A DNA stretch of 64,000 nucleotides. It comes from Sipunculus nudus (Eukaryota > Annelida > Sipuncula > Golfingiida > Sipunculidae). The notes beneath the pieces are model-generated. The model searched no databases. It was not told where the DNA came from and saw only the letters and a program-made list of their open reading frames with translations. Made by a program: the position numbers and the translations under genes. The stretch lies in NCBI GenBank assembly GCA_026874595.1, contig CM049322.1:9410400-9474399 (forward strand), written 5' to 3'. This document shows positions 10,937-25,337 of this stretch, in pieces. The first letter of the stretch is position 1. The number at the start of each line of letters is the position of its first letter.

Positions 10937-11656
10937 GATGATCAAAAGTGTAATCCGAAACGTCTGTGTAAACGGTGCTTTAATTAAAGTTGTGGCACCT
11001 CGATCGATAATTAATTTAAGATCACACGGATATATGATTTAAATCGAAATTTGCACTTGGATGGCGCAGATCTCCGCCTTATGTCATTGTCAGAAATGTA
11101 GCGTTTTCTCTTTCTAAAAATTCCACGATCCAGATAGTGATCGTGATCTCCCAAAAATTTAGTTAGTTGTCCCTTGTTTCATTGCCGAGCTGTCCTGCAA
11201 ATTTGATCAAAATCCGTTCTGAGTAATATTGCTCACAGTCAGACAAAAAAGAAACAAACAAAAAAACAATTGTTACCAAAACATTTACCCGCTTGGCGTG
11301 GGTTATGAAGCACAAAGCAAGCAAGAGTTTGATATATATTGTTGATACATATTATATATATATATATATATATATACATACATATGTATTGATGATATAT
11401 ATTACTGGATATTTGGATATTTTGTTCCTAAAAAAGTGAAAGTGTTCAATAGTCCCCGGGGCTTTTAATATGAAGAAAAAATTCTGATTGCTTGATGTGA
11501 AGGCAATTATTTGGAGAATCACATGAGATTTTGGAAGGGGGTCTGTGTCAGCATTTTAGGGGTTATTAAAAATATGATCATATTGCAGAGTTGTTTTTGT
11601 ATAATTATATTAACTAGACAACTTTTATGTGATTAATTAATTAAAATGAAATGCAG

Positions 11657-11817
11657 AATTGACAAGGTGACTTCTTTAGATGAGGTAGTAGGAATATTTA
11701 GTGACGGACACTTTGACCCTCGAGACATTCTGAGCATCACAGACGCTAAGCCCTGCCCTTCTAAAGGCCCTCGCAAATTAAATATGAGTTTGAGTCTCTG
11801 TAATACTTCCATAGCAG
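11657..11817 (+). CDS. Exon-like segment, unit 2 copy
   Basis: Open. Differs from unit 1 by Ala to Ser, a silent TTG to TTA change in Leu, and Gln to Lys. Donor GTAATG retained. Confidence 0.35.
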
Positions 11818-13154
11818 GTAATGTTACGTAATAAACTAATTATGGCGCCATGTTTTTGGATGTAAAACATGAGGTTATGTTCTCCTGGAGATATTATTTA
11901 TAGGTTTTTGTTAATACCGAGTAAAATAATATGGTAATTAATACATCTAAGTCAAATGAAATACGAAACATACCACAATACTGGAACCGAAATTTATTTA
12001 AATGAGAGAATTAACCCACATTCTTAGATCTCAGTAGACGGGACCACTTATGAGTAGTACTAAAGGTACGTTTTTAAATGTTATTCTAGAAGTAACACAA
12101 ATTTTATTCGAGTGGACAAAAACATCACGACTGTGATTTCTTGTACATATATTGAACTATTGATGGCGTTATAATACACATGAATATTATTACAGACATT
12201 GGTTTGCAGTCTCTATATTGATTACGACAGCCAGCCAATGGGAAATGCCAAAGGATTCTGATTCATGGCATAGGGTCATACTTATCCCTGTACAATCTAA
12301 GATAAACGAAGTGACATTTGCACGCCAACCTCAATCCTGAGAACATCCCATTAACCGCGTCATTCATTATGTCCAAAATATATTGCCGGTAATACGTTTC
12401 TGCCTTTTTCTGTCATTCCGCAGGGAAAGCGTTTTTTATCGCCCGAAAAGCCCCAGACTGTTTTTTGCCACAAAGGAAGACTTTTGTTTTGTCAGGCAAA
12501 TGTTTCGATGCTATGATATATCTTGGACAGACTCGAAGTGGTGACATATTAGAGTCACAGGCTGCGTATAGTGGTTATTCTAAATACGACTGACGTTAGT
12601 CCAAACTAAGCAAAGTCATGCATATTGGATTTTCCTCAGAATACCTACCAGGACCTTTCAGCATGTGAACTTGCTGGGTTTTTTCTTACTTTAATTGCTG
12701 GATATATATATAAGCATGTCCCTAAGGGCATCAAAACCACTTCCTGTTCCAATTGTCCAGGAATCCGCTAAAAGTAAGGGCAAATTGACCTGACGTCTCT
12801 CCATACTCTGGCACATTCCACCTAAATAATCCGCGGCATCCATCATCTGTCATCCCATATCCCTTCAATAAGGTCACACGACGCATCAGCTGCAGACAGC
12901 AACGAAAACATACTAAGAGCTCTGCACTTTCATCAGGTACTGAGGTGGAATGGCTACCTATCAGTATATGATTAAACATATACTGTCTAGAATTATCAAC
13001 GCTACACGCAACATTCGCACACTCTTTTGACGCGGTCAAACCCTCGCTATTAAAACCACACTTTTTATCAACACGGAGTTACTTGTCTCACTGGGATTTA
13101 AACCTTAAGGCTGTAATGATAGTAACAGCGACATATTTTTCGACAAAGGTTATA

Positions 13155-13449
13155 ATGAGTAGGGCACTGGCGTCATTGCTGTCCATGTGTCTTTCATTTT
13201 GTCTGGTGGATGGACAGTCAACATATAACAAAGACAGTGCCCTATTTCAGCCTTGTTCCTGACGTAGTTATTTCCAGTTATGGTAAAAATTCAATTGATT
13301 TTACTATTTTTTAAATACTTAGAATCGACAATATATCAATCATTTAATATATATTTAAAATTAATATTTGCAATACAGGAAGACTATGCCTTATTCCTTT
13401 GGACAAGCGTTTACACAAAATTATTGACCTTTCAAAGAAAGATATATAA
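13155..13449 (+). pseudogene. Peptide gene copy, unit 3, frameshifted
   Basis: An extra T in the ccTTgttcctgac stretch shifts the frame and creates an immediate stop after the signal peptide and spacer. A second-exon Leu codon (TTA) is changed to TCA (Ser), a change shared with units 4 and 8. Confidence 0.35.
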
Positions 13450-13507
13450 GCGGTAAGTTAAAAAAAATGCAGGTTTAACTGACTTCAGAGACCTTACAAT
13501 TTAATTC

Positions 13508-13747
13508 GTGGCGGTAGGTCCCCGGGGACGCTTCAGCGCCCTCACACTGCTTTTAGGTCGATAGGACCGGCCATACGTAGATTGCACTTTATCCGGTATC
13601 CATTTGTTATGCTGTGTGGACATAAGCACACTTGTGGCTGAGACCTTGAGGGTGTTAGCAAAGAAGTGAGAGGCTACAGGATTCGAACCCGTGACAGCTT
13701 GATCACATGTGTGGTACCTTCGCCATTGCACCACTTAGCTTCACGGT
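13508..13747 (-). mobile_element. tRNA-derived SINE, unit 3
   Basis: Same insertion, boxes intact. Carries the ctttatccggtatcc variant shared with units 4 and 8. Confidence 0.75.
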
Positions 13748-14343
13748 ATTGACCTTCGGATGAGATTGACATCTCAACCATTCAAGTATCTTTAGCACGT
13801 CTGGCTTAACAACCTGACTTTAAATCATTCAAGCAATCATTTTAGATTAAAACAAATTTGCACACGTGGAGTTTTTAACGTGGAAATTTTAAAGATAGAA
13901 TGGTATATGTGTCAGTAAATTTTTCAGTAAAGGACACCGCCCAATAAAAGCATGCAACATTTTAATAAGCTCTTATAAAATCAACAACAAAACTTTGAAG
14001 CTGGGCTTATTCAGGGAATAGAGTAAGGTGAACTAGATGTTCTTTTTACATTAGTTTGCTTGAATTATCCATTGTGACGGATATGATAGCAAGGGGGGGG
14101 GGTAACTTGCCACTCAACAGTGACCTTTTAATTTTCTGTTCGGAAATAAACTGGCGGATCAAGTGACGTGTTAGCTAATCGTATCAGGTCTGAAGAACTT
14201 TGTAGGCTAAGAAGTTTGTAGTGACTGATACATGTACGAAAAAGAAGGAAGAGTTTTGCTTAGTAAAGAGCGGTAAAGGAAATTATATCTGCATATGGTA
14301 CAGTAAATGTATTAAGCTCATAATAACCTGAGGGCAATGTTCG

Positions 14344-14375
<32 letters not shown>

Positions 14376-14482
14376 CGATTGCCATTACGTCTTTAGGTGT
14401 TATAATTAGGGGCGCCTTTGATGGTAATGAAGAGTGTAATGATACAAGGTCTGCCAAGTACAAGTGAGAGCAACAGTCGGTG

Positions 14483-14581
<99 letters not shown>

Positions 14582-15301
14582 GATGATCAAAAGTGTAATC
14601 CGAAACGTCTGTGTAAACGGTGCTTTAATTAAAGTTGTGGCACCTCGATCGATAATTAATTTAAGATCACACGGATATATGATTTAAATCGAAATTTGCA
14701 CTTGGATGGCGCAGATCTCCGCCTTATGTCATTGTCAGAAATGTAGCGTTTTCTCTTTCTAAAAATTCCACGATCCAGATAGTGATCGTGATCTCCCAAA
14801 AATTTAGTTAGTTGTCCCTTGTTTCATTGCCGAGCTGTCCTGCAAATTTGATCAAAATCCGTTCTGAGTAATATTGCTCACAGTCAGACAAAAAAGAAAC
14901 AAACAAAAAAACAATTGTTACCAAAACATTTACCCGCTTGGCGTGGGTTATGAAGCACAAAGCAAGCAAGAGTTTGATATATATTGTTGATACATATTAT
15001 ATATATATATATATATATATACATACATATGTATTGTTGATATATATTACTGGATATTTGGATATTTTGTTCCTAAAAAAGTGAAAGTGTTCAATAGTCC
15101 CCGGGGCTTTAAATATGAAGAAAAAATTCTGATTGCTTGATGTGAAGGCAATTATTTGGAGAATCACATGAGATTTTGGAAGGGGGTCTGTGTCAGCATT
15201 TTAGGGGTTATTAAAAATATGATCATATTGCAGAGTTGTTTTTGTATAATTATATTAACTAGACAACTTTTATGTGATTAATTAATTAAAATGAAATGCA
15301 G

Positions 15302-15462
15302 AATTGACAAGGTGACTTCTTTAGATGAGGTAGTAGGAATATTTAGTGACGGACACTTTGACCCTCGAGACATTCTGAGCATCACAGACGCTAAGCCCTG
15401 CCCTTCTAAAGGCCCTCGCAAATTAAATATGAGTTTGAGTCTCTGTAATACTTCCATAGCAG
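15302..15462 (+). CDS. Exon-like segment, unit 3 copy
   Basis: Open and identical in sequence to the unit 2 copy. Confidence 0.35.
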
Positions 15463-16799
15463 GTAATGTTACGTAATAAACTAATTATGGCGCCATGTTT
15501 TTGGATGTAAAACATGAGGTTATGTTCTCCTGGAGATATTATTTATAGGTTTTTGTTAATACCGAGTAAAATAATATGGTAATTAATACATCTAAGTCAA
15601 ATGAAATACGAAACATACCACAATACTGGAACCGAAATTTATTTAAATGAGAGAATTAACCCACATTCTTAGATCTCAGTAGACGGGACCACTTATGAGT
15701 AGTACTAAAGGTACGTTTTTAAATGTTATTCTAGAAGTAACACAAATTTTATTCGAGTGGACAAAAACATCACGACTGTGATTTCTTGTACATATATTGA
15801 ACTATTGATGGCGTTATAATACACATGAATATTATTACAGACATTGGTTTGCAGTCTCTATATTGATTACGACAGCCAGCCAATGGGAAATGCCAAAGGA
15901 TTCTGATTCATGGCATAGGGTCATACTTATCCCTGTACAATCTAAGATAAACGAAGTGACATTTGCACGCCAACCTCAATCCTGAGAACATCCCATTAAC
16001 CGCGTCATTCATTATGTCCAAAATATATTGCCGGTAATACGTTTCTGCCTTTTTCTGTCATTCCGCAGGGAAAGCGTTTTTTATCGCCCGAAAAGCCCCA
16101 GACTGTTTTTTGCCACAAAGGAAGACTTTTGTTTTGTCAGGCAAATGTTTCGATGCTATGATATATCTTGGACAGACTCGAAGTGGTGACATATTAGAGT
16201 CACAGGCTGCGTATAGTGGTTATTCTAAATACGACTGACGTTAGTCCAAACTAAGCAAAGTCATGCATATTGGATTTTCCTCAGAATACCTACCAGGACC
16301 TTTCAGCATGTGAACTTGCTGGGTTTTTTCTTACTTTAATTGCTGGATATATATATAAGCATGTCCCTAAGGGCATCAAAACCACTTCCTGTTCCAATTG
16401 TCCAGGAATCCGCTAAAAGTAAGGGCAAATTGACCTGACGTCTCTCCATACTCTGGCACATTCCACCTAAATAATCCGCGGCATCCATCATCTGTCATCC
16501 CATATCCCTTCAATAAGGTCACACGACGCATCAGCTGCAGACAGCAACGAAAACATACTAAGAGCTCTGCACTTTCATCAGGTACTGAGGTGGAATGGCT
16601 ACCTATCAGTATATGATTAAACATATACTGTCTAGAATTATCAACGCTACACGCAACATTCGCACACTCTTTTGACGCGGTCAAACCCTCGCTATTAAAA
16701 CCACACTTTTTATCAACACGGAGTTACTTGTCTCACTGGGATTTAAACCTTAAGGCTGTAATGATAGTAACAGCGACATATTTTTCGACAAAGGTTATA

Positions 16800-17094
16800 A
16801 TGAGTAGGGCACTGGCGTCATTGCTGTCCATGTGTCTTTCATTTTGTCTGGTGGATGGACAGTCAACATATAACAAAGACAGTGCCCTATTTCAGCCTTG
16901 TTCCTGACGTAGTTATTTCCAGTTATGGTAAAAATTCAATTGATTTTACTATTTTTTAAATACTTAGAATCGACAATATATCAATCATTTAATATATATT
17001 TAAAATTAATATTTGCAATACAGGAAGACCATGCCTTATTCCTTTGGACAAGCGTTTACACAAAATTATTGACCTTTCAAAGAAAGATATATAA
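16800..17094 (+). pseudogene. Peptide gene copy, unit 4, frameshifted
   Basis: Same extra T as unit 3, plus a private Leu-to-Pro change early in the second exon (gaccatgcc). Confidence 0.35.
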
Positions 17095-17152
17095 GCGGTA
17101 AGTTAAAAAAAATGCAGGTTTAACTGACTTCAGAGACCTTACAATTTAATTC

Positions 17153-17392
17153 GTGGCGGTAGGTCCCCGGGGACGCTTCAGCGCCCTCACACTGCTTTTA
17201 GGTCGATAGGACCGGCCATACGTAGATTGCACTTTATCCGGTATCCATTTGTTATGCTGTGTGGACATAAGCACACTTGTGGCTGAGACCTTGAGGGTGT
17301 TAGCAAAGAAGTGAGAGGCTACAGGATTCGAACCCGTGACAGCTTGATCACATGTGTGGTACCTTCGCCATTGCACCACTTAGCTTCACGGT
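17153..17392 (-). mobile_element. tRNA-derived SINE, unit 4
   Basis: Same insertion and the same variant as unit 3. Confidence 0.75.
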
Positions 17393-17986
17393 ATTGACCT
17401 TCGGATGAGATTGACATCTCAACCATTCAAGTATCTTTAGCACGTCTGGCTTAACAACCTGACTTTAAATCATTCAAGCAATCATTTTAGATTAAAACAA
17501 ATTTGCACACGTGGAGTTTTTAACGTGGAAATTTTAAAGATAGAATGGTATATGTGTCAGTAAATTTTTCAGTAAAGGACACCGCCCAATAAAAGCATGC
17601 AACATTTTAATAAGCTCTTATAAAATCAACAACAAAACTTTGAAGCTGGGCTTATTCAGGGAATAGAGTAAGGTGAACTAGATGTTCTTTTTACATTAGT
17701 TTGCTTGAATTATCCATTGTGACGGATATGATAGCAAGGGGGGGGGGGGTAACTTGCCACTCAACAGTGACCTTTTATTTTTCTGTTCGGAAATAAACTG
17801 GCGGATCAAGTGACGTGTTAGCTAATCGTATCAGGTCTGAAGAACTTTGTAGGCTAAGAAGTTTGTAGTGACTGATACATGTACGAAAAAGAAGGAAGAG
17901 TTTTGCTTAGTAAAGAGCGGTAAAGGAAATTATATCTGCATATGGTACAGTAAATGTATTAAGCTCATAATAACCTGAGGGCAATG

Positions 17987-18042
<56 letters not shown>

Positions 18043-18149
18043 CGATTGCCATTACGTCTTTAGGTGTTATAATTAGGGGCGCCTTTGATGGTAATGAAGA
18101 GTGTAATGATACAAGGTCTGCCAAGTACAAGTGAGAGCAACAGTCAGTG

Positions 18150-18195
<46 letters not shown>

Positions 18196-18583
18196 GATGA
18201 TCAAAAGTGTAATCCGAAACGTCTGTGTAAACGGTGCTTTAATTAAAGTTGTGGCACCTCGATCGATAATTAATTTAAGATCACACGGATATATGATTTA
18301 AATCGAAATTTGCACTTGTCATTGTCAGAAATGTAGCGTTTTTTTTTTCTAAAAATTCCACGATCCAGATAGTGATCGTGATCTCCTAAAAATTTAGTTA
18401 GTTGTCCCTTGTTTCATTGCCGAGCTGTCCTGCAAATTTGATCAAAATCCGTTCTGAGTAATATTGCTAACAGTCAGACAAAAAAGAAACAAACAAAAAA
18501 ACAATTGTCACCAAAACATTTACCCGCATGGCGTGGGTTATGAAGCACAAAGCAAGCAAGAGTTTGATATATATTGTTGATAC

Positions 18584-18635
<52 letters not shown>

Positions 18636-18905
18636 TATTGTTGATATATATTACTGTATATTTGGATATTTTGTTCCTGAAAAAGTGTAAGTGTTCAATA
18701 GTCCCCGGGGCTTTAAATATGAAGAAAAAATTCTGATTGCCTGATGTGAAGGCAATTATTTGGAGAATCACATGAGATTTTGGAAGGGGATCTGTGTCAG
18801 CATTTGAGGGGTTATTGAAAATATGATCATATTGCAGAGTTGTTTTTGTATAATTATATTAACTAGACACTCTTTGTGTGATTAATTAATTAAAATGAAA
18901 TGCAG

Positions 18906-19066
18906 AATTGACAAGGTGACTGCTTTGGATGAGGTAGTAGGAATATTTAGTGACGGACACTTTGACCCTCGAGACATTCTGAGCATCACAGACGCTAAGC
19001 CCTGCCCTTCTAAAGGCCCTCGCCAATTAAATATGAGTTTGAGTCTCTGTAATACTTCCATAGCAG
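18906..19066 (+). CDS. Exon-like segment, unit 4 copy
   Basis: Open. Same coding sequence as unit 1. Just past the donor the intronic taa that would end a read-through is changed to gaa. Confidence 0.35.
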
Positions 19067-20404
19067 GTAATGTTACGGAATAAACTAATTATGGCGCCAT
19101 GTTTTTGGATGTAAAACATGAGGTTATGTTCTCCTGGAGATATTATTTATAGGTTTTTGTTACTACCGAGTAAAATAATATGGTAATTAATACAACTTAG
19201 TCAAATGAAATACGAAACATACCACAATACTGGAACTGAAATTTATTTAAATGAGAGAATTAACCCATACTATTAGATCTCAGTAGACGGGACCTCTTAT
19301 GAGTAGTACTAAAGGTACGTTTTTAAATGTTATTCTAGAAGTAACACAAATTTTATTCGAGTGGACAAAAACATCACGACTGTGATTTCTTGTACATATA
19401 TTGAACTATTGATGGCGTTATAATACACATGAATATTATTATAGACATTGGTTTGCAGTCTCTATATTGATTACGACAGCCAGCCAATGGGAAATGCCAA
19501 AGGATTCTGATCCATGGCATAGGGTCATACTTATCCCTGTACAATCTAAGATAAACGGAGTGACATTTGCACACCAACCTCAATCCTGAGAACATCCCAT
19601 TAACCGCGTCATTCATTATGTCCAAAATATATTGCCGGTGATAAGTTTTCTGCCTTTTTCTGTCATTCCGCAGGGAAAGCGTTTTTTATCGCCCGAAAAG
19701 CCCCAGACTGTTTTTTGCCACAAAGGAAGACTTTTGTTTTGTCAGGCAAATGTTTCGATGCTATAATATATCTTGGACAGACCCGAAGTGGTGACATATT
19801 AGAGTCACAGGCTGCGTATAGTGGTTATTCTAAATACGACTGACGTTAGTCCAAACTAAGCAAAGTCATGCATATTGGATTTTCCTCAGAATACCTACCA
19901 GGACCTTTCAGCATGTGAACTTGCTGGGTTTTTTCTTACTTTAATTGCTGGATATATATATAAGCATGTCCCTAAGGGCATCAAAACCACTTCCTGTTCC
20001 AACTGTCCAGGAATCCGCTAAAAGTAAGGGCAAATTGACCTGACGTCTCTCCATACTCTGGCACATTCCACCTAAATACTCCGCGGCATCCATCATCTGT
20101 CATCCCATATCCCTTCAATAAGGTCACTCGACGCATCAGCTGCAGACAGCAACGAAAACATACTAAGAGCTCTGCACTTTCATCAGGTACTGAGGTGGAA
20201 TGGCTACCTATCAGTATATGATTAAACATATACTGTCCAGAATTATCAACGCTACACGCAACATTCGCACACTCTTTTGACGCGGTCAAACCCTCGCTAT
20301 TAAAGCCACACTTTTTATCAACACGGAGTTACTTGTCTCTCTGGGATTTAAACCTTAAGGCTGTAATGATAGTAACAGCGACATATTTTTCGACAAAGGT
20401 TTTA

Positions 20405-20692
20405 ATGAGTAGGGCACTGGCGTCATTGCTGTCCATGTGTCTTTCATTTTGTCTGGTGGATGGACAGTCAACATATAACAAAGACAGTGCCCTATTTCAG
20501 CCTTGTTCCTGACGTAGTTATTTCCAGTTATGGTAAAAATTCAATTGATTTTTTAAATACATAGAATCGACAATATATCAATCATTGAAAATATATTTAA
20601 AATTAATATTTGCAATACAGGAAGACTATGCCTTATTCCTTTGGACAAGCGTTTACACAAAATTATTGACCTTTTAAAGAAAGATATATAAG
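20405..20692 (+). pseudogene. Peptide gene copy, unit 5, frameshifted
   Basis: Extra T as in units 3, 4 and 8, plus a private deletion inside the putative intron. Second-exon Leu is retained. Confidence 0.35.
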
Positions 20693-20749
20693 CGGTAAGT
20701 TAAAAAAAATGCAGGTTTAACTGACTTCAGAAACCTTACAATTTTATTC

Positions 20750-20989
20750 GTGGCGGTAGGTCCCCGGGGACGCTTCAGCGCCCTCACACTGCTTTTAGGT
20801 CGATAGGACCGGCCATACGTAGATTGCACGTTATCCGGTACCCATTTGTTATGCTGTGTGGACATAAGCACACTTGTGGCTGAGACCTTGAGGGTGTTAG
20901 CGAAGAAGTGAGAGGCTACAGGATTCGAACCCGTGACAGCTTGATCACATGTGTGGTACCTTCGCCATTGCACCACTTAGCTTCACGGT
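20750..20989 (-). mobile_element. tRNA-derived SINE, unit 5
   Basis: Same insertion, boxes intact. Variant matches units 1 and 6. Confidence 0.75.
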
Positions 20990-21716
20990 ATTGACCTTCG
21001 GATGAGATTGACATCTCAACCATTCAAGTATCTTTAGCACGTCTGGCTTAACAACCTGACTTTAAATCATTCAAGCAATCATTTTAGATTAAAATAAATT
21101 TGCACACGTGGAGTTTTTAACGTGGAAATTTTAAAGATAGAATGGTATATGTGTCAGTAAATTTTTCAGTAAAGGACACCGCCCAATAAAAGCATGCAAC
21201 ATTTTAATAAGCTCTTATAAAATCAACAACAAAACTTTGAAGCTGGGCTTATTCAGGGAACAGAGTAAGGTGAACTAGATGTTCTTTTTACATTAGTTTG
21301 CTTGAATTATCCATTGTGACGGATATGATAGCAAGGGGGGGGGGGGGGTAACTTGCCACTCAACAATGACCTTTTAATTTTCTGTTCGGAAATAAACTGG
21401 CGGATCAAGTGACGTGTTAGCTAATCGTATCAGGTCTGAAGAACTTTGTAGGCTAAGAAGTTTGTAGTGACTGATACATGTACGAAAAAGAAGGAAGAGT
21501 TTTGCTTAGTAAAGAGCGGTAAAGGAAATTATATCTGCATATGGTACAGGTAAATGTATTAAGCTCATAATAACCTGAGGGCAATGTGACTCATATATAT
21601 ATATAAAATCGATTGCCATTACGTCTTTAGGTGTTATAATTAGGGGCGCCTTTGATGGTAATGAAGAGTGTAATGATACAAGGTCTGCCAAGTACAAGTG
21701 AGAGCAACAGTCAGTG

Positions 21717-21776
<60 letters not shown>

Positions 21777-22463
21777 GATGATCAAAAGTGTAATCCGAAA
21801 TGTCTGTGTAAACGGTGCTTTAATTAAAGTTGTGGCACCTCGATCGATAATTAATTTAAGATCACACGGATATATGATTTAAATCGAAATTTGCACTTGT
21901 CATTGTCAGAAATGTAACGTTTTTTTTTTTCTAAAAATTCCACGATCCAGATAGTGATCGTGATCTCCTAAAAATTTAGTTAGTTGTCCCTTGTTTCATT
22001 GCCGAGCTGTCCTGCAAATTTGATCAAAATCCGTTCTAAGTAATATTGCTAACAGTCAGACAAAAAAGAAACAAACAAAAAAACAATTGTCACCAAAACA
22101 TTTACCCGCTTGGCGTGGGTTATGAAGCACAAAGCAAGCAAGAGTTTGATATATATTGTTGATACATATTATATATATATATATATACATATATATTGTT
22201 GATATATATTACTGTATATTTGGATATTTTGTTCCTGAAAAAGTGTAAGTGTTCAATAGTCCCCGGGGCTTTAAATATGAAGAAAAAATTCTGATTGCCT
22301 GATGTGAAGGCAATTATTTGGAGAATCACATGAGATTTTGGAAGGGGGTCTGTGTCAGCATTTGAGGGGTTATTGAAAATATGACCATATTGCAGAGTTG
22401 TTTTTGTATAATTATATTAACTAGACACTCTTTATGTGATTAATTAATTAAAATGAAATGCAG

Positions 22464-22624
22464 AATTGACAAGGTGACTGCTTTGGATGAGGTAGTAGGA
22501 ATATTTAGTGACGGACACTTTGACCCTCGAGACATTCTGAGCATCACAGACGCTAAGCCCTGCCCTTCTTAAGGCCCTCGCCAATTAAATATGAGTTTGA
22601 GTCTCTGTAATACTTCCATAGCAG
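22464..22624 (+). pseudogene. Exon-like segment, unit 5 copy, nonsense
   Basis: The codon AAA in the SKGP stretch is TAA here (near 22570), truncating the frame before the glycosylation sequons. Confidence 0.4.
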
Positions 22625-23962
22625 GTAATGTTACGTAATAAACTAATTATGGCGCCATGTTTTTGGATGTAAAACATGAGGTTATGTTCTCCTGGAGATA
22701 TTATTTATAGGTTTTTGTTACTACCGAGTAAAATAATATGGTAATTAATACAACATAGTCAAATGAAATACGAAACATACCACAATACTGGAACTGAAAT
22801 TTATTTAAATGAGAGAATTAACCCACATTCTTAGATCTCAGTAGACGGGACCTCTTATGAGTAGTACTAAAGGTACGTTTTTAAATGTTATTCTAGAAGT
22901 AACACAAATTTTATTCGAGTGGACAAAAACATCACGACTGTGATTTCTTGTACATATATTGAACTATTGATTTCGTTATAATACACATGAATATTATTAT
23001 AGACATTGGTTTGCAGTCTCTATATTGATTACGACAGCCAGCCATATGGAAATGCCAAAGGATTCTGATTCATGGCATAGGGTCAAACTTATCCCTGTAC
23101 AATCTAAGATAAACGGAGTGACATTTGCACACCAACCTCAATCCTGAGAACATCCCATTAACCGCGTCATTCATTATGTCCAAAATATTTTGCCGGTGAT
23201 AAGTTTTCTGCCTTTTTCTGTCATTCCGCAGGGAAAGCGTTTTTTATCGCCCGAAAAGCCCCAGACTGTTTTTTGCCACAAAGGAAGACTTTTGTTTTGT
23301 CAGGCAAATGTTTCGATGCTATAATATATCTTGGACAGACCCGAAGTGGTGACATATTAGAGTCACAGGCTGCGTATAGTGGTTATTCTAAATACGACTG
23401 ACGTTAGTCCAAACTAAGCAAAGTCATGCATATTGGATTTTCCTCAGAATACCTACCAGGACCTTTCAGCATGTGAACTTGCAGGGTTTTTTCTTACTTT
23501 AATTGCTGGATATATATATAAGCATGTCCCTAAGGGCATCAAAACCACTTCCTGTTCCAATTGTCCAGGAATCCGCTAAAAGTAAGGGCAAATTGACCTG
23601 ACGTCTCTCCATACTCTGGCACATTCCACCTAAATAATCCGCGGCATCCATCATCTGTCATCCCATATCCCTTCAATAAGGTCACACGACGCATCAGCTG
23701 CAGACAGCAACGAAAACATACTAAGAGCTCTGCACTTTCATCAGGTACTGAGGTGGATTGGCTACCTATCAGTATATGATTAAACATATACTGTCCAGAA
23801 TTATCAACGCTACACGCAACATTCGCACACTCTTTTGACGCGGTCAAACCCTCGCTATTAAAACCAAACTTTTTATCAACACGGAGTTACTTGTCTCACT
23901 GGGATTTAAACCTTAAGGCTGTAATGATAGTAACAGCGACATATTTTTCGACAAAGGTTATA

Positions 23963-24256
23963 ATGAGTAGGGCACTGGCGTCATTGCTGTCCATGTGTCT
24001 TTCATTTTGTCTGGTGGATGGACAGTCAACATATAACAAAGACAGTGCCCTATTTCAGCCTGTTCCTGACGTAGTTATTTCCAGTTATGGTAAAAATTCA
24101 ATTGATTTTACTATTTTTAAAATACATAGAATTGACAATATATCAATCATTTAATATATATTTAAAATTAATATTTGCAATACAGGAAGACTATGCCTTA
24201 TTCCTTTGGACAAGCGTTTACACAAAATTATTGACCTTTTAAAGAAAGATATATAA
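23963..24256 (+). CDS. Candidate 65-aa secreted peptide, unit 6
   Basis: Exons 23963-24089 and 24186-24256. All sites and the reading frame are intact as in unit 2. The one difference I noticed lies in the intron (tacata instead of tacgta). Confidence 0.3.
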
Positions 24257-24314
24257 GCGGTAAGTTAAAAAAAATGCAGGTTTAACTGACTTCAGAAACC
24301 TTACAATTTTATTC

Positions 24315-24554
24315 GTGGCGGTAGGTCCCCGGGGACGCTTCAGCGCCCTCACACTGCTTTTAGGTCGATAGGACCGGCCATACGTAGATTGCACGTTATC
24401 CGGTACCCATTTGTTATGCTGTGTGGACATAAGCACACTTGTGGCTGAGACCTTGAGGGTGTTAGCGAAGAAGTGAGAGGCTACAGGATTCGAACCCGTG
24501 ACAGCTTGATCACATGTGTGGTACCTTCGCCATTGCACCACTTAGCTTCACGGT
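24315..24554 (-). mobile_element. tRNA-derived SINE, unit 6
   Basis: Same insertion, boxes intact. The upstream flank shares a T (attttattcg) only with unit 5. Confidence 0.75.
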
Positions 24555-25281
24555 ATTGACCTTCGGATGAGATTGACATCTCAACCATTCAAGTATCTTT
24601 AGCACGTCTGGCTTAACAACCTGACTTTAAATCATTCAAGCAATCATTTTAGATTAAAATAAATTTGCACACGTGGAGTTTTTAACGTGGAAATTTTAAA
24701 GATAGAATGGTATATGTGTCAGTAAATTTTTCAGTAAAGGACACCGCCCAATAAAAGCATGCAACATTTTAATAAGCTCTTATAAAATCAACAACAAAAC
24801 TTTGAAGCTGGGCTTATTCAGGGAACAGAGTAAGGTGAACTAGATGTTCTTTTTACATTAGTTTGCTTGAATTATCCATTGTGACGGATATGATAGCAAG
24901 GGGGGGGGGGGGGTAAATTGCCACTCAACAATGACCTTTTAATTTTCTGTTCGGAAATAAACTGGCGGATCAAGTGACGTGTTAGCTAATCGTATCAGGT
25001 CTGAAGAACTTGGTAGGCTAAGAAGTTTGTAGTGACTGATACATGTACGAAAAAGAAGAAGGAGTTTTGCTTAGTAAAGAGCGGTAAAGGAAATTATATC
25101 TGCATATGGTACAGGTAAATGTATTAAGCTCATAATAACCTGAGGGCAATGTGACTCATATATATATATAAAATCGATTGCCATTACGTCTTTAGGTGTT
25201 ATAATTAGGGGCGCCTTTGATGGTAATGAAGAGTGTAATGATACAAGGTCTGCCAAGTACAAGTGAGAGCAACAGTCAGTG

Positions 25282-25337
<56 letters not shown>

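Larger units (their letters stand above)
9330..12969 (+). repeat. Array unit 2 (3640 bp)
   Basis: Head-to-tail copy. It lacks the extra T in the peptide gene, but carries the 23-bp insert at about 11059 and the Ser/TTA variant of the exon-like segment. It is therefore a mosaic of the marker states in units 1 and 3. Confidence 0.9.
12970..16614 (+). repeat. Array unit 3 (3645 bp)
   Basis: It has the extra T that breaks the peptide frame (ccTTgttcctgac near 13252), the 23-bp insert at about 14704, and the Ser/TTA exon variant. From the exon onward it looks almost identical to unit 2. Confidence 0.9.
16615..20219 (+). repeat. Array unit 4 (3605 bp)
   Basis: The left part matches unit 3 (extra T). 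The right part matches unit 1 (no 23-bp insert, Ala/TTG exon variant). The first (TA)n tract near 17991 is expanded relative to unit 1. Confidence 0.9.
20220..23777 (+). repeat. Array unit 5 (3558 bp)
   Basis: It carries the extra T, a small private deletion near 20550 and the Ala/TTG exon variant, with a private stop codon in the exon-like segment (K to stop near 22570). It is exactly as long as unit 6. Confidence 0.9.
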